Positions 1-7,490 of a DNA stretch of 32,235 nt are shown in pieces. Made by a program: the position numbers and the translations under genes. The stretch is from Acidipropionibacterium timonense (GTDB taxonomy: Bacteria; Actinomycetota; Actinomycetes; Propionibacteriales; Propionibacteriaceae). The notes under the pieces were generated by a model, which did not search any database, was not told the origin of the DNA, and worked only from the letters and a program-made list of their open reading frames with translations. The stretch covers positions 2,712,885-2,745,119 of the forward strand of contig NZ_LR027558.1 in the NCBI RefSeq assembly GCF_900605005.1. The letters run 5' to 3'. The number at the start of each line of letters is the position of its first letter. Positions within the stretch are counted from its first letter, which is position 1.

Positions 1-89
1 ATCAGATTCGAGTGCTCACCAGAGGCCTTGGCCTCATCGAGCATCCGCAGCGCGCGCTCGCGCATCTCGGGAGAGTACTTCTGGTTCAT
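1..89 (-). CDS. IS3-family transposase OrfA, N-terminus only (partial)
   Basis: The 29 visible codons begin MNQKYSPEMRERALRML, the usual opening of the helix-turn-helix (HTH_Tnp_1) OrfA protein of IS3-family elements, which binds the element ends and is normally fused to the DDE transposase OrfB by programmed frameshifting. The start is the ATG at 89-87, because the family pattern K-Y-S-P-E begins two codons later. An ATG ten bases upstream is in another frame, which belongs to the disrupted IS110 gene. The frame is open to the window edge. The gene is cut by the window, so whether the element is intact is unknown. Confidence 0.65.
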   Translation of the reverse strand, partial: MNQKYSPEMRERALRMLDEAKASGEHSNL

Positions 90-137
90 CGTGTTCCATG
101 CTTGCTTCAAGAACGGAACGAAACCCAGGCCGATTCA
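1..137 (-). mobile_element. End of an IS3-family insertion sequence (runs off the left edge)
   Basis: Read on the minus strand, the IS110 coding sequence is broken at about position 137 by a TGA-starting sequence (TGAATCGGCCTGGGTTT) that resembles the terminal inverted repeat of actinobacterial IS3-family elements. About 48 bases further in is an ATG that opens a typical IS3 OrfA. The boundary is inferred from loss of IS110 similarity plus the terminal TGA. The rest of the element lies outside the window, so the other inverted repeat and any target duplication cannot be seen. Confidence 0.6.
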
Positions 138-939
138 AGCGGGACTGGCCTGAGGAGTTCTCCGAGGGGACCAGGCCCAGGTAAGAGCCGATCGAGTTGC
201 CGCTGAATCTGTTCCAGTCGCCGATCTCGACCGCCAGCCCGAACCCGGTGAGGGTCGAGATCCCTCGCAGGCAGCCGAGCCGCCTGATCGTGTCGGTCCA
301 AGGGCCGTCGACGGCCATGGCTTCGATCCGCTCGTCGAGACGATCACGGCGCGCCGTGATCGTGACCACACTGTCGTAGGCCTCGTCGAAGGCGGCCTGG
401 AGCAGCGGGGATTCGACGCGCTGCCGCCGCAACCAGGCGTCATGGGCGCCGACCCAGGCCTGCCCACCGGAGTAGACGATCCCGTGACGCAACAGGAGTT
501 TCGAGAGCCGGTGTCGGGATCGCATCAGGTCGGAGCGGCAGTCCTCCCGGGCGCGGACGAGGTCACGGGCTGCTTCGGTGAGCTCGTCGGGGACCGTGAC
601 CGCGGTGAACGCGTCAAGCCGGAGCAGGGTCGAGAGGTGTTCCGCGTCGATCGCGTCGGTCTTCACCCGCGATCCGGCCGGCTTCTGCAGCTTCGACGGG
701 GCCGCCACCACGGTCCTGATGTCGTGGGACAGGAGGGTTCGGGCGAGTCCGTATCCGGTCGGTCCGGCTTCGTAGATCGCCGCTGCCGGGCCGGGCAGGG
801 CCTTGATCCAGGCCGTCACTTCCAGGGGATCGGGGCAGAGACGGGCTTTGAAGATTTCTCCGGTCTGGACGTCCATGGCATGCGCCACGACGCTGCGGGC
901 ATGCACGTCCAGGCCAACACTCGTACGCTCGGTAAACAC
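138..939 (-). pseudogene. IS110-family transposase, truncated by the IS3 insertion
   Basis: IS110-family enzymes are RuvC-like (DEDD) recombinases that are guided in characterised members by a bridge RNA from their own non-coding end. Counting from the GTG at 939-937, the four acidic residues fall at D11 (VGLDVH), E57 (IYEAGPTGYG), and D95 and D98 (KTDAIDA). The C-terminal Transposase_20 part is recognisable (GCLRGISTLTGFGLA, then YLGLVPSENSSGQSR) but breaks off at about residue 267, where full-length relatives continue with a G-I-T-K-x-G-N type segment. Sequence after that point belongs to an IS3 element. The GTG start is preferred because GGGAGG lies about six bases upstream; an upstream ATG at 1038 would add 33 residues unlike the family. 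The truncated protein is unlikely to be active, since the serine-bearing C-terminal region is incomplete. Confidence 0.8.
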
Positions 940-1067
940 CGGGGCCTCCCACGTATGTCGGAAAGGCCAGACAGGCCGCCCCTGTCCGGCAACCCACGCA
1001 TCGTTGCGCGGTGAGGCCCCGGCCCACCAGAGCCTCACCCCGAAACGGGGTCACCCATACCGTCTAG
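940..1067 (-). ncRNA. Candidate IS110 bridge RNA region (structured non-coding end)
   Basis: Between the IS110 GTG and the next gene are 128 bases with four inverted repeats: 1037-1042/1046-1051 (ACCCCG/CGGGGT, 3-base loop), 1011-1017/1032-1038 (GTGAGGC/GCCTCAC, 14-base loop), 989-993/1003-1007 (GCAAC/GTTGC, 9-base loop), and 966-975/981-990 (10-bp stem with one G-U pair, 5-base loop). Adjacent stems overlap by two bases, so not all form at once. In IS110 elements of the IS621 type the end upstream of the recombinase gene is transcribed as a bridge RNA with loops that pair to target and donor. Position and strand fit that role; the assignment is inference, and the 14-base loop is only a candidate guide loop. 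The outer boundary of the element is not resolved. Confidence 0.4.
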
Positions 1068-2126
1068 ATGCGGCGTCGTCACCTACCCTTGGTGTCCGTG
1101 CCCCGCTCCCCGCTGCCCCAGCGTCACGGGCTGGAGTCGGCCTGGGTGCGCACCCCCGACCACGGCGAGTGCCGACGTCGGGCCGAACTCCTGGGGCCGG
1201 ACGCTGGGCGTTGGCCGTGGGTGTCGATGCGGGACTTCCTCGTGTGGAAGCTGTCACGGATCACCCCGCAGCGGATCGACGAGATGCTCGCGGACGGCCG
1301 CTTCGTCGGGTCGGACGGGGCGCCGCTCGCGGGATCGACGCCGTTCGAGCCCCAGACCTTCGTCTTCTTCCACCGCGACCTGCCGCAGGAGACGCCGGTG
1401 CCCTTCCCCGTGGGCATCCTCCACGTCGACGAACGGATCCTCGTCGTCGACAAGCCGCACTTCCTCTCGTCCATCCCGCGCGGACAACACGTCCTGCAGT
1501 CGGCGGTGGTCCTCCTGCGCACCGCCCTGGGGATGCCCGAGCTCACTGTCGCGCACCGTCTGGACCGGGTCACCTCGGGGGTGCTCCTGCTCACCTGCCA
1601 GCGGCGGTGGCGGCGTCCTTACCAGGAGATGTTCGAGCGACGGCAGGTGCGCAAGAGCTACCGCGTCGTCGCACCGCTGGCCGACCTGCGCTCGGTGCCG
1701 GCCGAAGGGGTGTGTCGGATCGGTGCCGCCGGTCGCGGCCGGGTGGATGGCGCAGGGAGGGGGGACGACGTCGTCGAGGTACGCAGCCACATCGTCAAGG
1801 ACCGCGGCGTCCTCCAGGCCCGCGAGGTGCCGGGGGCAGCACCCAACGCCGTGACGCGCATCCGGCTGCTGGCTGCGCGCGGTGACCTGGGACTCTACGA
1901 GGCGACGCCGTTGACCGGGCGGACGCACCAGATCCGGCTGCACTTCTGGCGCCTGGGCATCCCCATCGTCGGCGACCCCTTCTACCCGCGGTTGCTCGAG
2001 ACCGCGGTCGACGACTTCAGCTCGCCCCTCCAACTCCAGGCGCACGAGATGAGGTTCCCCGACCCGGTGACCGGGCAGGAGCGCACCTTCACCTCACGCC
2101 TGGCGCTGTCGGCGTGGGACACCTGA
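1068..2126 (+). CDS. RluA-family RNA pseudouridine synthase
   Basis: This enzyme is expected to isomerise uridine to pseudouridine in rRNA or tRNA in the cytoplasm. The 352-residue protein has the family's catalytic motif HRLDRVTSG with the aspartate at residue 166, an upstream LVVDKP strand, and the late motif GRTHQIRLHFWRLGIPIVGD. An S4-like region (about residues 45-85, VSMRDFLVWKLS...ERI-type) precedes the catalytic domain, as in many RluA proteins. The start is uncertain: ATG 1068 or the in-frame GTG eight codons later (VSVPRSPLPQRHGL). No Shine-Dalgarno sequence is visible, and an AT-containing hexamer (CATACC) six bases before the ATG would suit a leaderless message. It sits directly beside the IS110 end but appears full length. 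The exact target uridine cannot be told from sequence. Confidence 0.88.
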   Translation: MRRRHLPLVSVPRSPLPQRHGLESAWVRTPDHGECRRRAELLGPDAGRWPWVSMRDFLVWKLSRITPQRIDEMLADGRFVGSDGAPLAGSTPFEPQTFVFFHRDLPQETPVPFPVGILHVDERILVVDKPHFLSSIPRGQHVLQSAVVLLRTALGMPELTVAHRLDRVTSGVLLLTCQRRWRRPYQEMFERRQVRKSYRVVAPLADLRSVPAEGVCRIGAAGRGRVDGAGRGDDVVEVRSHIVKDRGVLQAREVPGAAPNAVTRIRLLAARGDLGLYEATPLTGRTHQIRLHFWRLGIPIVGDPFYPRLLETAVDDFSSPLQLQAHEMRFPDPVTGQERTFTSRLALSAWDT

Positions 2127-2148
2127 ACCGGGCGCGGGCGTCAGCAGG

Positions 2149-2754
2149 TCACTGCGCGGCGGTGAACCGGCCCTCGCGGTGGGCCGGATTCTCGATCTCG
2201 TCGAGGATCGCCACGGCCAGGGTGCCGTTGGTGATGAATCCCCCGGCGGGGCTGTCGGTGGCCGTCTCGTAGTGCTCGGCCGCCGGGCCCGGGGCGATCT
2301 CGGGGGCGGGGGAGATGAGCGTCCAGTCGACGCCCTGGGAGGCCCGGTACGCCTCGAGGACGGTGGTGAAGGCCTCGGCCTCGCTCTTGTAGGCCTCGGG
2401 GAAGTCCGGGGTGTCCTTGAGCAGCACCCCGTCGACGAGGAGCGACCCGGCGCCGCCGACGACGAGCAGACGCCCGGCGGGGCGAGTCTCGATGAGGGCG
2501 CGGTGGGCCTCGACGATGGGTTCGGTCTCGCTGGTCGCGCGGTTGCCGGGCACGGCGATGACGGTGGTGTCCTGGCTGCTCACGAGCGAGGCGATGTCGG
2601 CGACGTCGGTGAGGTCCATGGCCAGCACTCGTCCGGCCCCCTCGATGGCGCTGCCGTGGCGGGTCACGGCGGTGACGTCGTGCCCGCGGCGTGCGGCCTC
2701 GGTGACGACGGCGGAGCCGACCATGCCGGTGGCTCCGATGACGGCGATCTTCAT
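2149..2754 (-). CDS. NAD(P)-binding Rossmann-fold (NmrA/SDR-like) protein
   Basis: The 201-residue protein starts MKIAVIGATGMVGSAVV, the glycine-rich dinucleotide-binding motif of atypical short-chain dehydrogenase/NmrA-like proteins, followed by a basic VTRHGS that would favour NADP(H). Later segments (LLVVGGAGSLL, WTLISPAPEIAPG) match the small NADH-flavin-reductase/epimerase-like group (YwnB-type). A catalytic Tyr-x3-Lys appears as AYKSEAEAF rather than the classical YxxxK, so enzyme or redox-sensor function is both possible. The start is set by AGGAG seven bases upstream. It lies 26 bases after trxB on the same strand, so the two are probably co-transcribed, which hints at a redox-linked role. 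The gene is convergent with the RluA gene, leaving a 22-base gap. Confidence 0.8.
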   Translation of the reverse strand: MKIAVIGATGMVGSAVVTEAARRGHDVTAVTRHGSAIEGAGRVLAMDLTDVADIASLVSSQDTTVIAVPGNRATSETEPIVEAHRALIETRPAGRLLVVGGAGSLLVDGVLLKDTPDFPEAYKSEAEAFTTVLEAYRASQGVDWTLISPAPEIAPGPAAEHYETATDSPAGGFITNGTLAVAILDEIENPAHREGRFTAAQ

Positions 2755-2780
2755 GGCGATTCTCCTGGGGATGTGGGTGG

Positions 2781-3821
2781 TCAGGCGGCGAGGAATTCCT
2801 GGGCGTCGAGGGCGGCGCGGCAGCCGGATCCCGCGGCGGTGATGGCCTGCTGGTAGTGCGAGTCGACGAGGTCGCCGCAGGCGAAGACGCCGGGCACATT
2901 GGTGCGGGTGCTCGGCTCGGCACAGATGACGTATCCCTTGTCGTCGACGTCGACCTGGCCGCGGACCAGCTCGGAGCGCGGGTCGTGGCCGATGGCCTCG
3001 AAGACCCCGGAGACGTCGAGATGCCGGGTGGTGCCGGTGACGGTGTCCTGCAGGGTGATGCCGGACAGGGTGGAGTCCCCGTCCATGCCGACGACGGTGC
3101 TGTTCCAGGCGAAGCTGATCTTGGGATCGGCCATGGCGCGGTCGATCATGGCCTTGCTGGCGCGCAGCGCGTCGCGTCGGTGGATGACGGTGACGGACCG
3201 GGCAAAGCGGGTGAGGAAGGTGGCCTCCTCCATGGCCGAGTCCCCGCCGCCGACGACGGCGATGTCCTTGTCGCGGAAGAAGAAACCGTCGCAGGTGGCG
3301 CACCAGGAGACGCCGCGACCCGAGAAGGTCGCCTCGTCGGGGATGCCGAGCTTGCGGTAGGCCGACCCCATGGCGAGGATGACGGTCCTGGCACGGTGGA
3401 CGGTGCCGTCGGTGTCGGTGAGGGCCTTGATCGGGCCCGACAGGTCGGCCTCGACGATGTCGTCGGTGACGAGGTCGGCGCCGAACCTCTCGGCCTGGGC
3501 CCGCATCTGCGCCATGAGGTCGGGGCCGAGGATCCCGTCGGAGAAGCCGGGGTAGTTCTCCACCTCGGTGGTCTGCATGAGGGCGCCGCCGGCGTCGGCG
3601 CTGCCCTCGAAGACGAGCGGCTGGAGCCCGGCGCGGGCGGTGTAGATGGCCGCGGCGTACCCGGCCGGCCCGGAGCCCACGATGATGACGTCGCGCACCG
3701 GGCCCTGGTCGGTCGCGGCCGGCTGGACGGGCTGCGGCGCGGGGGCGGTGGACTCCTCGGACGCGAGGTTGACACCTCCCAGCACGGGGGTGGTGAGGGA
3801 GGGCCGGGTCGGTGTGCTCAT
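2781..3821 (-). CDS. trxB: Thioredoxin reductase
   Basis: A flavoenzyme that passes electrons from NADPH to thioredoxin in the cytoplasm. The 346 residues include an FAD-binding motif ([12 protein letters not shown], about residue 46), the redox-active disulfide in SWCATCDG (C174 and C177), an NADPH-binding motif ([12 protein letters not shown]) followed by HRRDALRA, and the final FAD motif [21 protein letters not shown] low-complexity N-terminal extension of about 40 residues precedes the core, longer than usual for TrxB. AAGGAG lies upstream of the ATG. A possible -10 hexamer TAGGGT lies at 3871-3866. No thioredoxin gene is adjacent. In many actinobacteria trxB follows sigM, but here it is about 14 kb away from the sigM-like gene. 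The NAD(P)-binding protein downstream is probably in the same operon. Confidence 0.95.
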   Translation of the reverse strand: MSTPTRPSLTTPVLGGVNLASEESTAPAPQPVQPAATDQGPVRDVIIVGSGPAGYAAAIYTARAGLQPLVFEGSADAGGALMQTTEVENYPGFSDGILGPDLMAQMRAQAERFGADLVTDDIVEADLSGPIKALTDTDGTVHRARTVILAMGSAYRKLGIPDEATFSGRGVSWCATCDGFFFRDKDIAVVGGGDSAMEEATFLTRFARSVTVIHRRDALRASKAMIDRAMADPKISFAWNSTVVGMDGDSTLSGITLQDTVTGTTRHLDVSGVFEAIGHDPRSELVRGQVDVDDKGYVICAEPSTRTNVPGVFACGDLVDSHYQQAITAAGSGCRAALDAQEFLAA

Positions 3822-3902
3822 GGGTGCTCCTTGCGCGTGAGGGGGCCGGGCGCAGGCCCGATCTCACCCTATCCAGCGCATGAGCGTCCGGAGTTGTTCC
3901 CG

Positions 3903-4991
3903 TCAGTCCCGGGTGCCCGGGTGAGCCGTGGTGACGGGGCCCGACGGGATCACCGGTGCCGACGTGGCGACGGGGGTGAGCGGGCCTCCGGTGCTCTCCC
4001 GGATGGCGAGCCTCCACGGCACGGCGACGTCCTCGGCCTCGACCTGCTCACCCGATGCCCGGGCCTCGATTCTCCTGCGGACGAGACGCACCGCCTCCCG
4101 GGCCAGGAACTCCAGGTCGGGGGAGATGGTCGTCAGGGTCGGGGTCAGGTAGCGGGAGGTGGGGATGTCGTCGAACCCCGCCAGCGCGACGTCGTCGGGA
4201 ATGGCGACGCCGCGCTCCAGGCACGCCCTTGTCGCACCGACGGCCATGGCGTCGTTGAAGCAGAAGACGGCATCGGGGCGGTGGGGGCGGTCGAGCAGCT
4301 CGTTCATCGCCAGATACCCGGAGATCCGGTTGTAGTCGGGCACGCCGACGATGAGGCTCGGGTCGATGTCGAGACCCCGGGCGGCGTGGGCCCGCCGGTA
4401 TCCCTCGAGCCGGACCGACGCCGTGCCGACCGAGGGGATGTGGCCCATGGCCGCGATCCGGCGTCGTCCGGTGTCGATGAGATGCTCGGTGATGGCCTGG
4501 GCGGCCGGAACCGACTCGACGGCGACGTGGTCGAAGCCGGTGGGGACGGCCCGTTCGCCCAGGAGGACGAGGGGCACCTCGTCGGAGCGGGAGGCGATGT
4601 CCTCGGTGCGGATCGACAGGGGCGAGAAGATGAGGCCGTCGAGCAGCTGGGGCCCCATGCCGTGGACGACGTGGCGCTCCCGTTCGGGGTCGGCATCGGT
4701 GAGGTCGAGCAGGGTGATGAACCCTGACCTCGTCGACTCCGCCGAGATCCTCGACGCGAGTTCGGCGAAGTACGGGATCTCCAGGCCGGGCAGGGCCAGT
4801 CCGATGAAGCCGGTGCGTCCGTACTTGAGTTGGCGTGCGGCCAGGTTCGGGCGGTAGCCGAGGGCCTCCACCGAGGCCCGGACCCGGGCCCGCATCTGGG
4901 GGCTGACGTGGGGGCGGTCGTTGACGACATTCGACACGGTCTTCATCGACACGCCGGCGTGCTCGGCGACGTCCTTCAACCGAACTGGCAT
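3903..4991 (-). CDS. LacI-family transcriptional regulator of the adjacent sugar operon
   Basis: The 362-residue protein has the LacI N-terminal helix-turn-helix (VRLKDVAEHAGVSMKTVSNVVNDRPHVS), the hinge (LGYRPNLAARQLKYGRTGFIGL), and a periplasmic-binding-protein-like effector domain ending with the usual IPDDVALAGFDDIPTSRYLTPTLTT. The ATG at 4991-4989 is chosen because the HTH starts three residues later; the open frame upstream (to 5306) has no family similarity and covers the divergent promoter. It is transcribed away from the binding protein/permease/glycosidase operon, and two palindromes of LacI type lie between them, so it most likely represses that operon until an inducing sugar binds. 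The last 25 or so residues (threonine/proline rich) are a non-conserved tail. The effector sugar is not identifiable from sequence. Confidence 0.92.
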   Translation of the reverse strand: MPVRLKDVAEHAGVSMKTVSNVVNDRPHVSPQMRARVRASVEALGYRPNLAARQLKYGRTGFIGLALPGLEIPYFAELASRISAESTRSGFITLLDLTDADPERERHVVHGMGPQLLDGLIFSPLSIRTEDIASRSDEVPLVLLGERAVPTGFDHVAVESVPAAQAITEHLIDTGRRRIAAMGHIPSVGTASVRLEGYRRAHAARGLDIDPSLIVGVPDYNRISGYLAMNELLDRPHRPDAVFCFNDAMAVGATRACLERGVAIPDDVALAGFDDIPTSRYLTPTLTTISPDLEFLAREAVRLVRRRIEARASGEQVEAEDVAVPWRLAIRESTGGPLTPVATSAPVIPSGPVTTAHPGTRD

Positions 4992-5054
4992 GGCACAGAA
5001 GGGTAGCAATGTGCGGCCTGCGCGGGGTGATCGACGAGAACCTGCGCGGATCCC

Positions 5055-5083
5055 TTGCCAAGCCGTGTACAGCGCTGTAAGAA
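5055..5083 (+). promoter_or_regulatory. Promoter of the sugar-transport operon
   Basis: A -35-like TTGCCA (5055-5060) and a -10-like TAAGAA (5078-5083) are separated by 17 bases, close to the sigma-70 consensus. The first LacI-type palindrome fills the spacer, which is the arrangement expected for a repressed promoter. The message would have a leader of roughly 90 bases before the binding-protein gene. Confidence 0.6.
5068..5079. promoter_or_regulatory. LacI-type operator 1 (TACAGCGCTGTA)
   Basis: A perfect 12-bp palindrome with the central CG typical of LacI-family operators, inside the -35/-10 spacer of the operon promoter. The same core recurs 35 bp downstream. Binding by the adjacent LacI regulator is inferred. 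Confidence 0.7.
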
Positions 5084-5101
5084 TGATCCCCGTCAGGCTT
5101 T

Positions 5102-5115
5102 TTACAGCGCTGTAA
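5102..5115. promoter_or_regulatory. LacI-type operator 2 (TTACAGCGCTGTAA)
   Basis: A perfect 14-bp palindrome sharing its 12-bp core with operator 1. Centre-to-centre spacing is 35 bp (between three and four helical turns). It lies just downstream of the likely transcription start, a position that blocks transcription in many LacI systems. Confidence 0.72.
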
Positions 5116-5181
5116 GCGACGGCTGGCCCACTGGCCGGAACGTCGAGCAACTCGATGTTGAGTTCACGGAAAGGACACGAC

Positions 5182-6507
5182 ATGCTGAACTCCCTGAGTC
5201 GTCGGGGCTTCCTCACCGGGGCGGTCGCCACAGGTGCGCTCGTGGGCCTGAGCGCCTGCGGCGGCACCTCGGCGGGCGGCAAGACCACCTCCACCGCCAG
5301 TGGCAACGGCGGTGACGCCTACACCGGCCCCTCCGTCGCCCTGACCTTCTGGAACGGCTTCACCGGCGGTGACGGGGCCTTCATGAAGAAGCTCGTCGAC
5401 GAGTTCAACTCCTCGCACGAGAACATCAAGGTGACCATGCAGACGATGCAGTGGTCCGACTTCTACGCCAAGCTGCCGACCGCGGTGACAGCCGGCAAGG
5501 CCCCCGACATCGCTGTCATGCACCTCGACTCGGTGGCCACCATGGCCGCCCGCAAGGCCGTCCAGCCCCTCGACGACGTCGCCAAGGCCCTCGGCCTGTC
5601 CGAGTCCGACTTCGCCGCAGTCCCCTGGAAGGCCGGCGTCTACAAGGACGTGCGGTACTCGATCCCGCTCGACGTGCACCCCATGGGCTTCTTCTACAAC
5701 AAGCGGCTCATGGAGAAGGCGGGTCTGGACCCGGCCAACCCGCCGCTCACCGGCGACGACTACATGAGCGCCCTGGACAAGCTCAGGAGCAAGGGCATCC
5801 AGGGTCACTGGGCCTCGCCCTTCCAGTTCACCGGCGGCATGAGCGTCTACGGTCTGGTGACCCAGTTCGGCGGATCGCTCTTCTCCGAGGACGCCTCGAA
5901 GGCGACCTGGGCCGAGGACCCCGGGGTCAAGGCCATGCAGTGGTGGATGGACCTGGTCAAGAAGGGGTACTCCCCGGCCAAGGTCGCCCAGGACGCCGAC
6001 TTCGTCGCCTTCCAGAACGACAAGTGCGCCTTCAACTGGAACGGCATCTGGAGCCTCAACACCCTCAACGACAACAAGAAGGTCGACTGGGGGGTCGCCG
6101 TCATGCCCCAGATCGGCGAGAAGAAGGCCGTGTGGGCCAACTCCCACCAGTTCACCCTGCCCACCCAGAAATCCGCGGACGACAACAAGACCCAGGCCGC
6201 GAAGGTCTTCGTCAACTGGGTGTCGAAGAAGTCCCTCGAGTGGGCCAAGGGCGGCCAGATCCCGGCCCGCAACTCGGTTCGTGAGGAGGCCGGCTTCAAG
6301 GAGCTCAAGGGCCAGGCGATCCTCGCTGGACAGCTCGACTACGTCGTCTTCCCACCCGCCGTGGCCGGCATCGGCGATGCCCTCGCGGAGTTCTACAAGG
6401 CCGTCAACGACATCATGCTCGGTGGCAAGGACGTCTCGGCGACCCTCAAGGAGTCCGCCGACCGTGCCGACAAGCTGCTCGAGCAGAACAAGAAGAAGTA
6501 CCAGTGA
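5182..6507 (+). CDS. ABC transporter sugar-binding lipoprotein (family 1 extracellular solute-binding protein)
   Basis: This is the substrate-capture component of a CUT1-type carbohydrate importer, anchored to the outer face of the membrane. The 441-residue precursor starts with a twin-arginine-like signal (SRRGFLTGAVATGALVG) ending in a lipobox LSAC, with the lipidated cysteine near residue 24. The mature protein has the family's opening ALTFWNGFTGGDG and conserved segments such as GKAPDIAVMH and SIPLDVHPMGFFYNK. GGAAAGGA lies about eight bases before the ATG, so an upstream in-frame start at 5155 is rejected. It is the first gene of the operon controlled by the divergent LacI regulator and is followed by two permease genes. 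The sugar is unknown; the downstream GH43 and GH2 enzymes suggest a plant-type or host-type oligosaccharide. Confidence 0.93.
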   Translation: MLNSLSRRGFLTGAVATGALVGLSACGGTSAGGKTTSTASGNGGDAYTGPSVALTFWNGFTGGDGAFMKKLVDEFNSSHENIKVTMQTMQWSDFYAKLPTAVTAGKAPDIAVMHLDSVATMAARKAVQPLDDVAKALGLSESDFAAVPWKAGVYKDVRYSIPLDVHPMGFFYNKRLMEKAGLDPANPPLTGDDYMSALDKLRSKGIQGHWASPFQFTGGMSVYGLVTQFGGSLFSEDASKATWAEDPGVKAMQWWMDLVKKGYSPAKVAQDADFVAFQNDKCAFNWNGIWSLNTLNDNKKVDWGVAVMPQIGEKKAVWANSHQFTLPTQKSADDNKTQAAKVFVNWVSKKSLEWAKGGQIPARNSVREEAGFKELKGQAILAGQLDYVVFPPAVAGIGDALAEFYKAVNDIMLGGKDVSATLKESADRADKLLEQNKKKYQ

Positions 6508-7490
6508 TGGTGGCTGCATCGAGCAGCCCCTCGAGGTCCAGGAGGCGGCGAGGGGCGGGACACATCCACGGGTCGCCCCTCGTCGCCCTGGCCTTCCTCA
6601 CGCCGTACCTCGCCGTCTTCACGATCTTCGTGGCCGTTCCGGCGGTGTACGGCATCTGGATCAGCCTGCACGACTGGGACTTCACCCTGCCGTCACGGCC
6701 ATGGGTCGGGTTGCAGAACTACGCGGACCTCTTCGACTCCTCGTCGGTGCAGTACGGCGAGTTCTGGAACGGCATGAGGAACACGGGCATCTTCACGGTG
6801 GCGAGCGTCCCCTTCCTCGTGACCCTGCCGCTGGCCCTCGCGCTGCTGCTCAACCTCAAGTTCCCGGGGCGCACGTTCTTCCGGGCGGTGTTCTTCGCTC
6901 CCTACGTGCTCGGTGTCGCCGTCATCGGCGTCATGTGGAGATACCTGCTCAACGGCAACTTCGGATTCGTCAACTACGTCCTGCACACCCACATCCAGTG
7001 GACGACGTCCCAGCCCTGGGCCTGGATCGGCCTCGTCGGCGTCACCGTGTGGTGGACGCTCGGGTTCAACGCGGTCATCTACATGGCGGGGCTGGCGAAC
7101 ATCCCCGCGGAGCAGTACGAGGCGGCGTCCCTCGACGGAGCCGGGTCCTGGCAGAAGTTCCGTCACGTCACCCTCCCGGGTCTGCGACCGGTGCTCGTCT
7201 TCATCCTCGTGACGACCGTGCTCGCCAGCGCGAACATGTTCGGTCAGGCGTACACCATCACCCAGGGCGGTCCGGCCCAGTCGACGAGGACCGCCATCAT
7301 GGTCATCACCGACCTGGGCTTCAGCCAGAGCCGTGCGGGCCAGGCGGCGGCGGAGAGCTATGTGCTCGCGCTCTTCCTCGTCGTCATCTCGATCGTCCAG
7401 TTCTGGGCCACCCGTGACCGGGACGCCGCCAGGGAGCACCGTGAGCAGCGGGCCGCCCGGCGTCTGGCGAGGAAGGAGGGGCGGCCATGA
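6507..7490 (+). CDS. ABC transporter permease, MalF type
   Basis: An inner-membrane subunit of the sugar importer. The 327-residue protein has a basic cytoplasmic start (SRSRRRRGAG) and six predicted hydrophobic segments, the first at about residues 26-48 (LVALAFLTPYLAVFTIFVAV). The cytoplasmic EAA loop that docks with the ATPase is visible as EQYEAASLDGAGSWQKFRHV. The ATG overlaps the stop of the binding-protein gene by one base; a GTG three bases earlier is an equally coupled alternative start. The gene's own stop overlaps the next permease by four bases. The tail after the last membrane segment is basic (RDRDAAREHREQRAARRLAR). No ATP-binding subunit gene is present at the locus. Confidence 0.93.
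   Translation: MVAASSSPSRSRRRRGAGHIHGSPLVALAFLTPYLAVFTIFVAVPAVYGIWISLHDWDFTLPSRPWVGLQNYADLFDSSSVQYGEFWNGMRNTGIFTVASVPFLVTLPLALALLLNLKFPGRTFFRAVFFAPYVLGVAVIGVMWRYLLNGNFGFVNYVLHTHIQWTTSQPWAWIGLVGVTVWWTLGFNAVIYMAGLANIPAEQYEAASLDGAGSWQKFRHVTLPGLRPVLVFILVTTVLASANMFGQAYTITQGGPAQSTRTAIMVITDLGFSQSRAGQAAAESYVLALFLVVISIVQFWATRDRDAAREHREQRAARRLARKEGRP

Noticed and set aside
3847-3860. Hairpin CGGGC/GCCCG in the trxB leader as a riboswitch or terminator
   Set aside because: The stem is only 5 bp with no extension or conserved motif, which is common by chance at this base composition.
2856-4727. Long plus-strand open frame opposite trxB and the LacI gene
   Set aside because: Its composition is that of reversed coding sequence (Gly/Asp/Val-rich without motifs), and it overlaps well-supported genes over its whole length.
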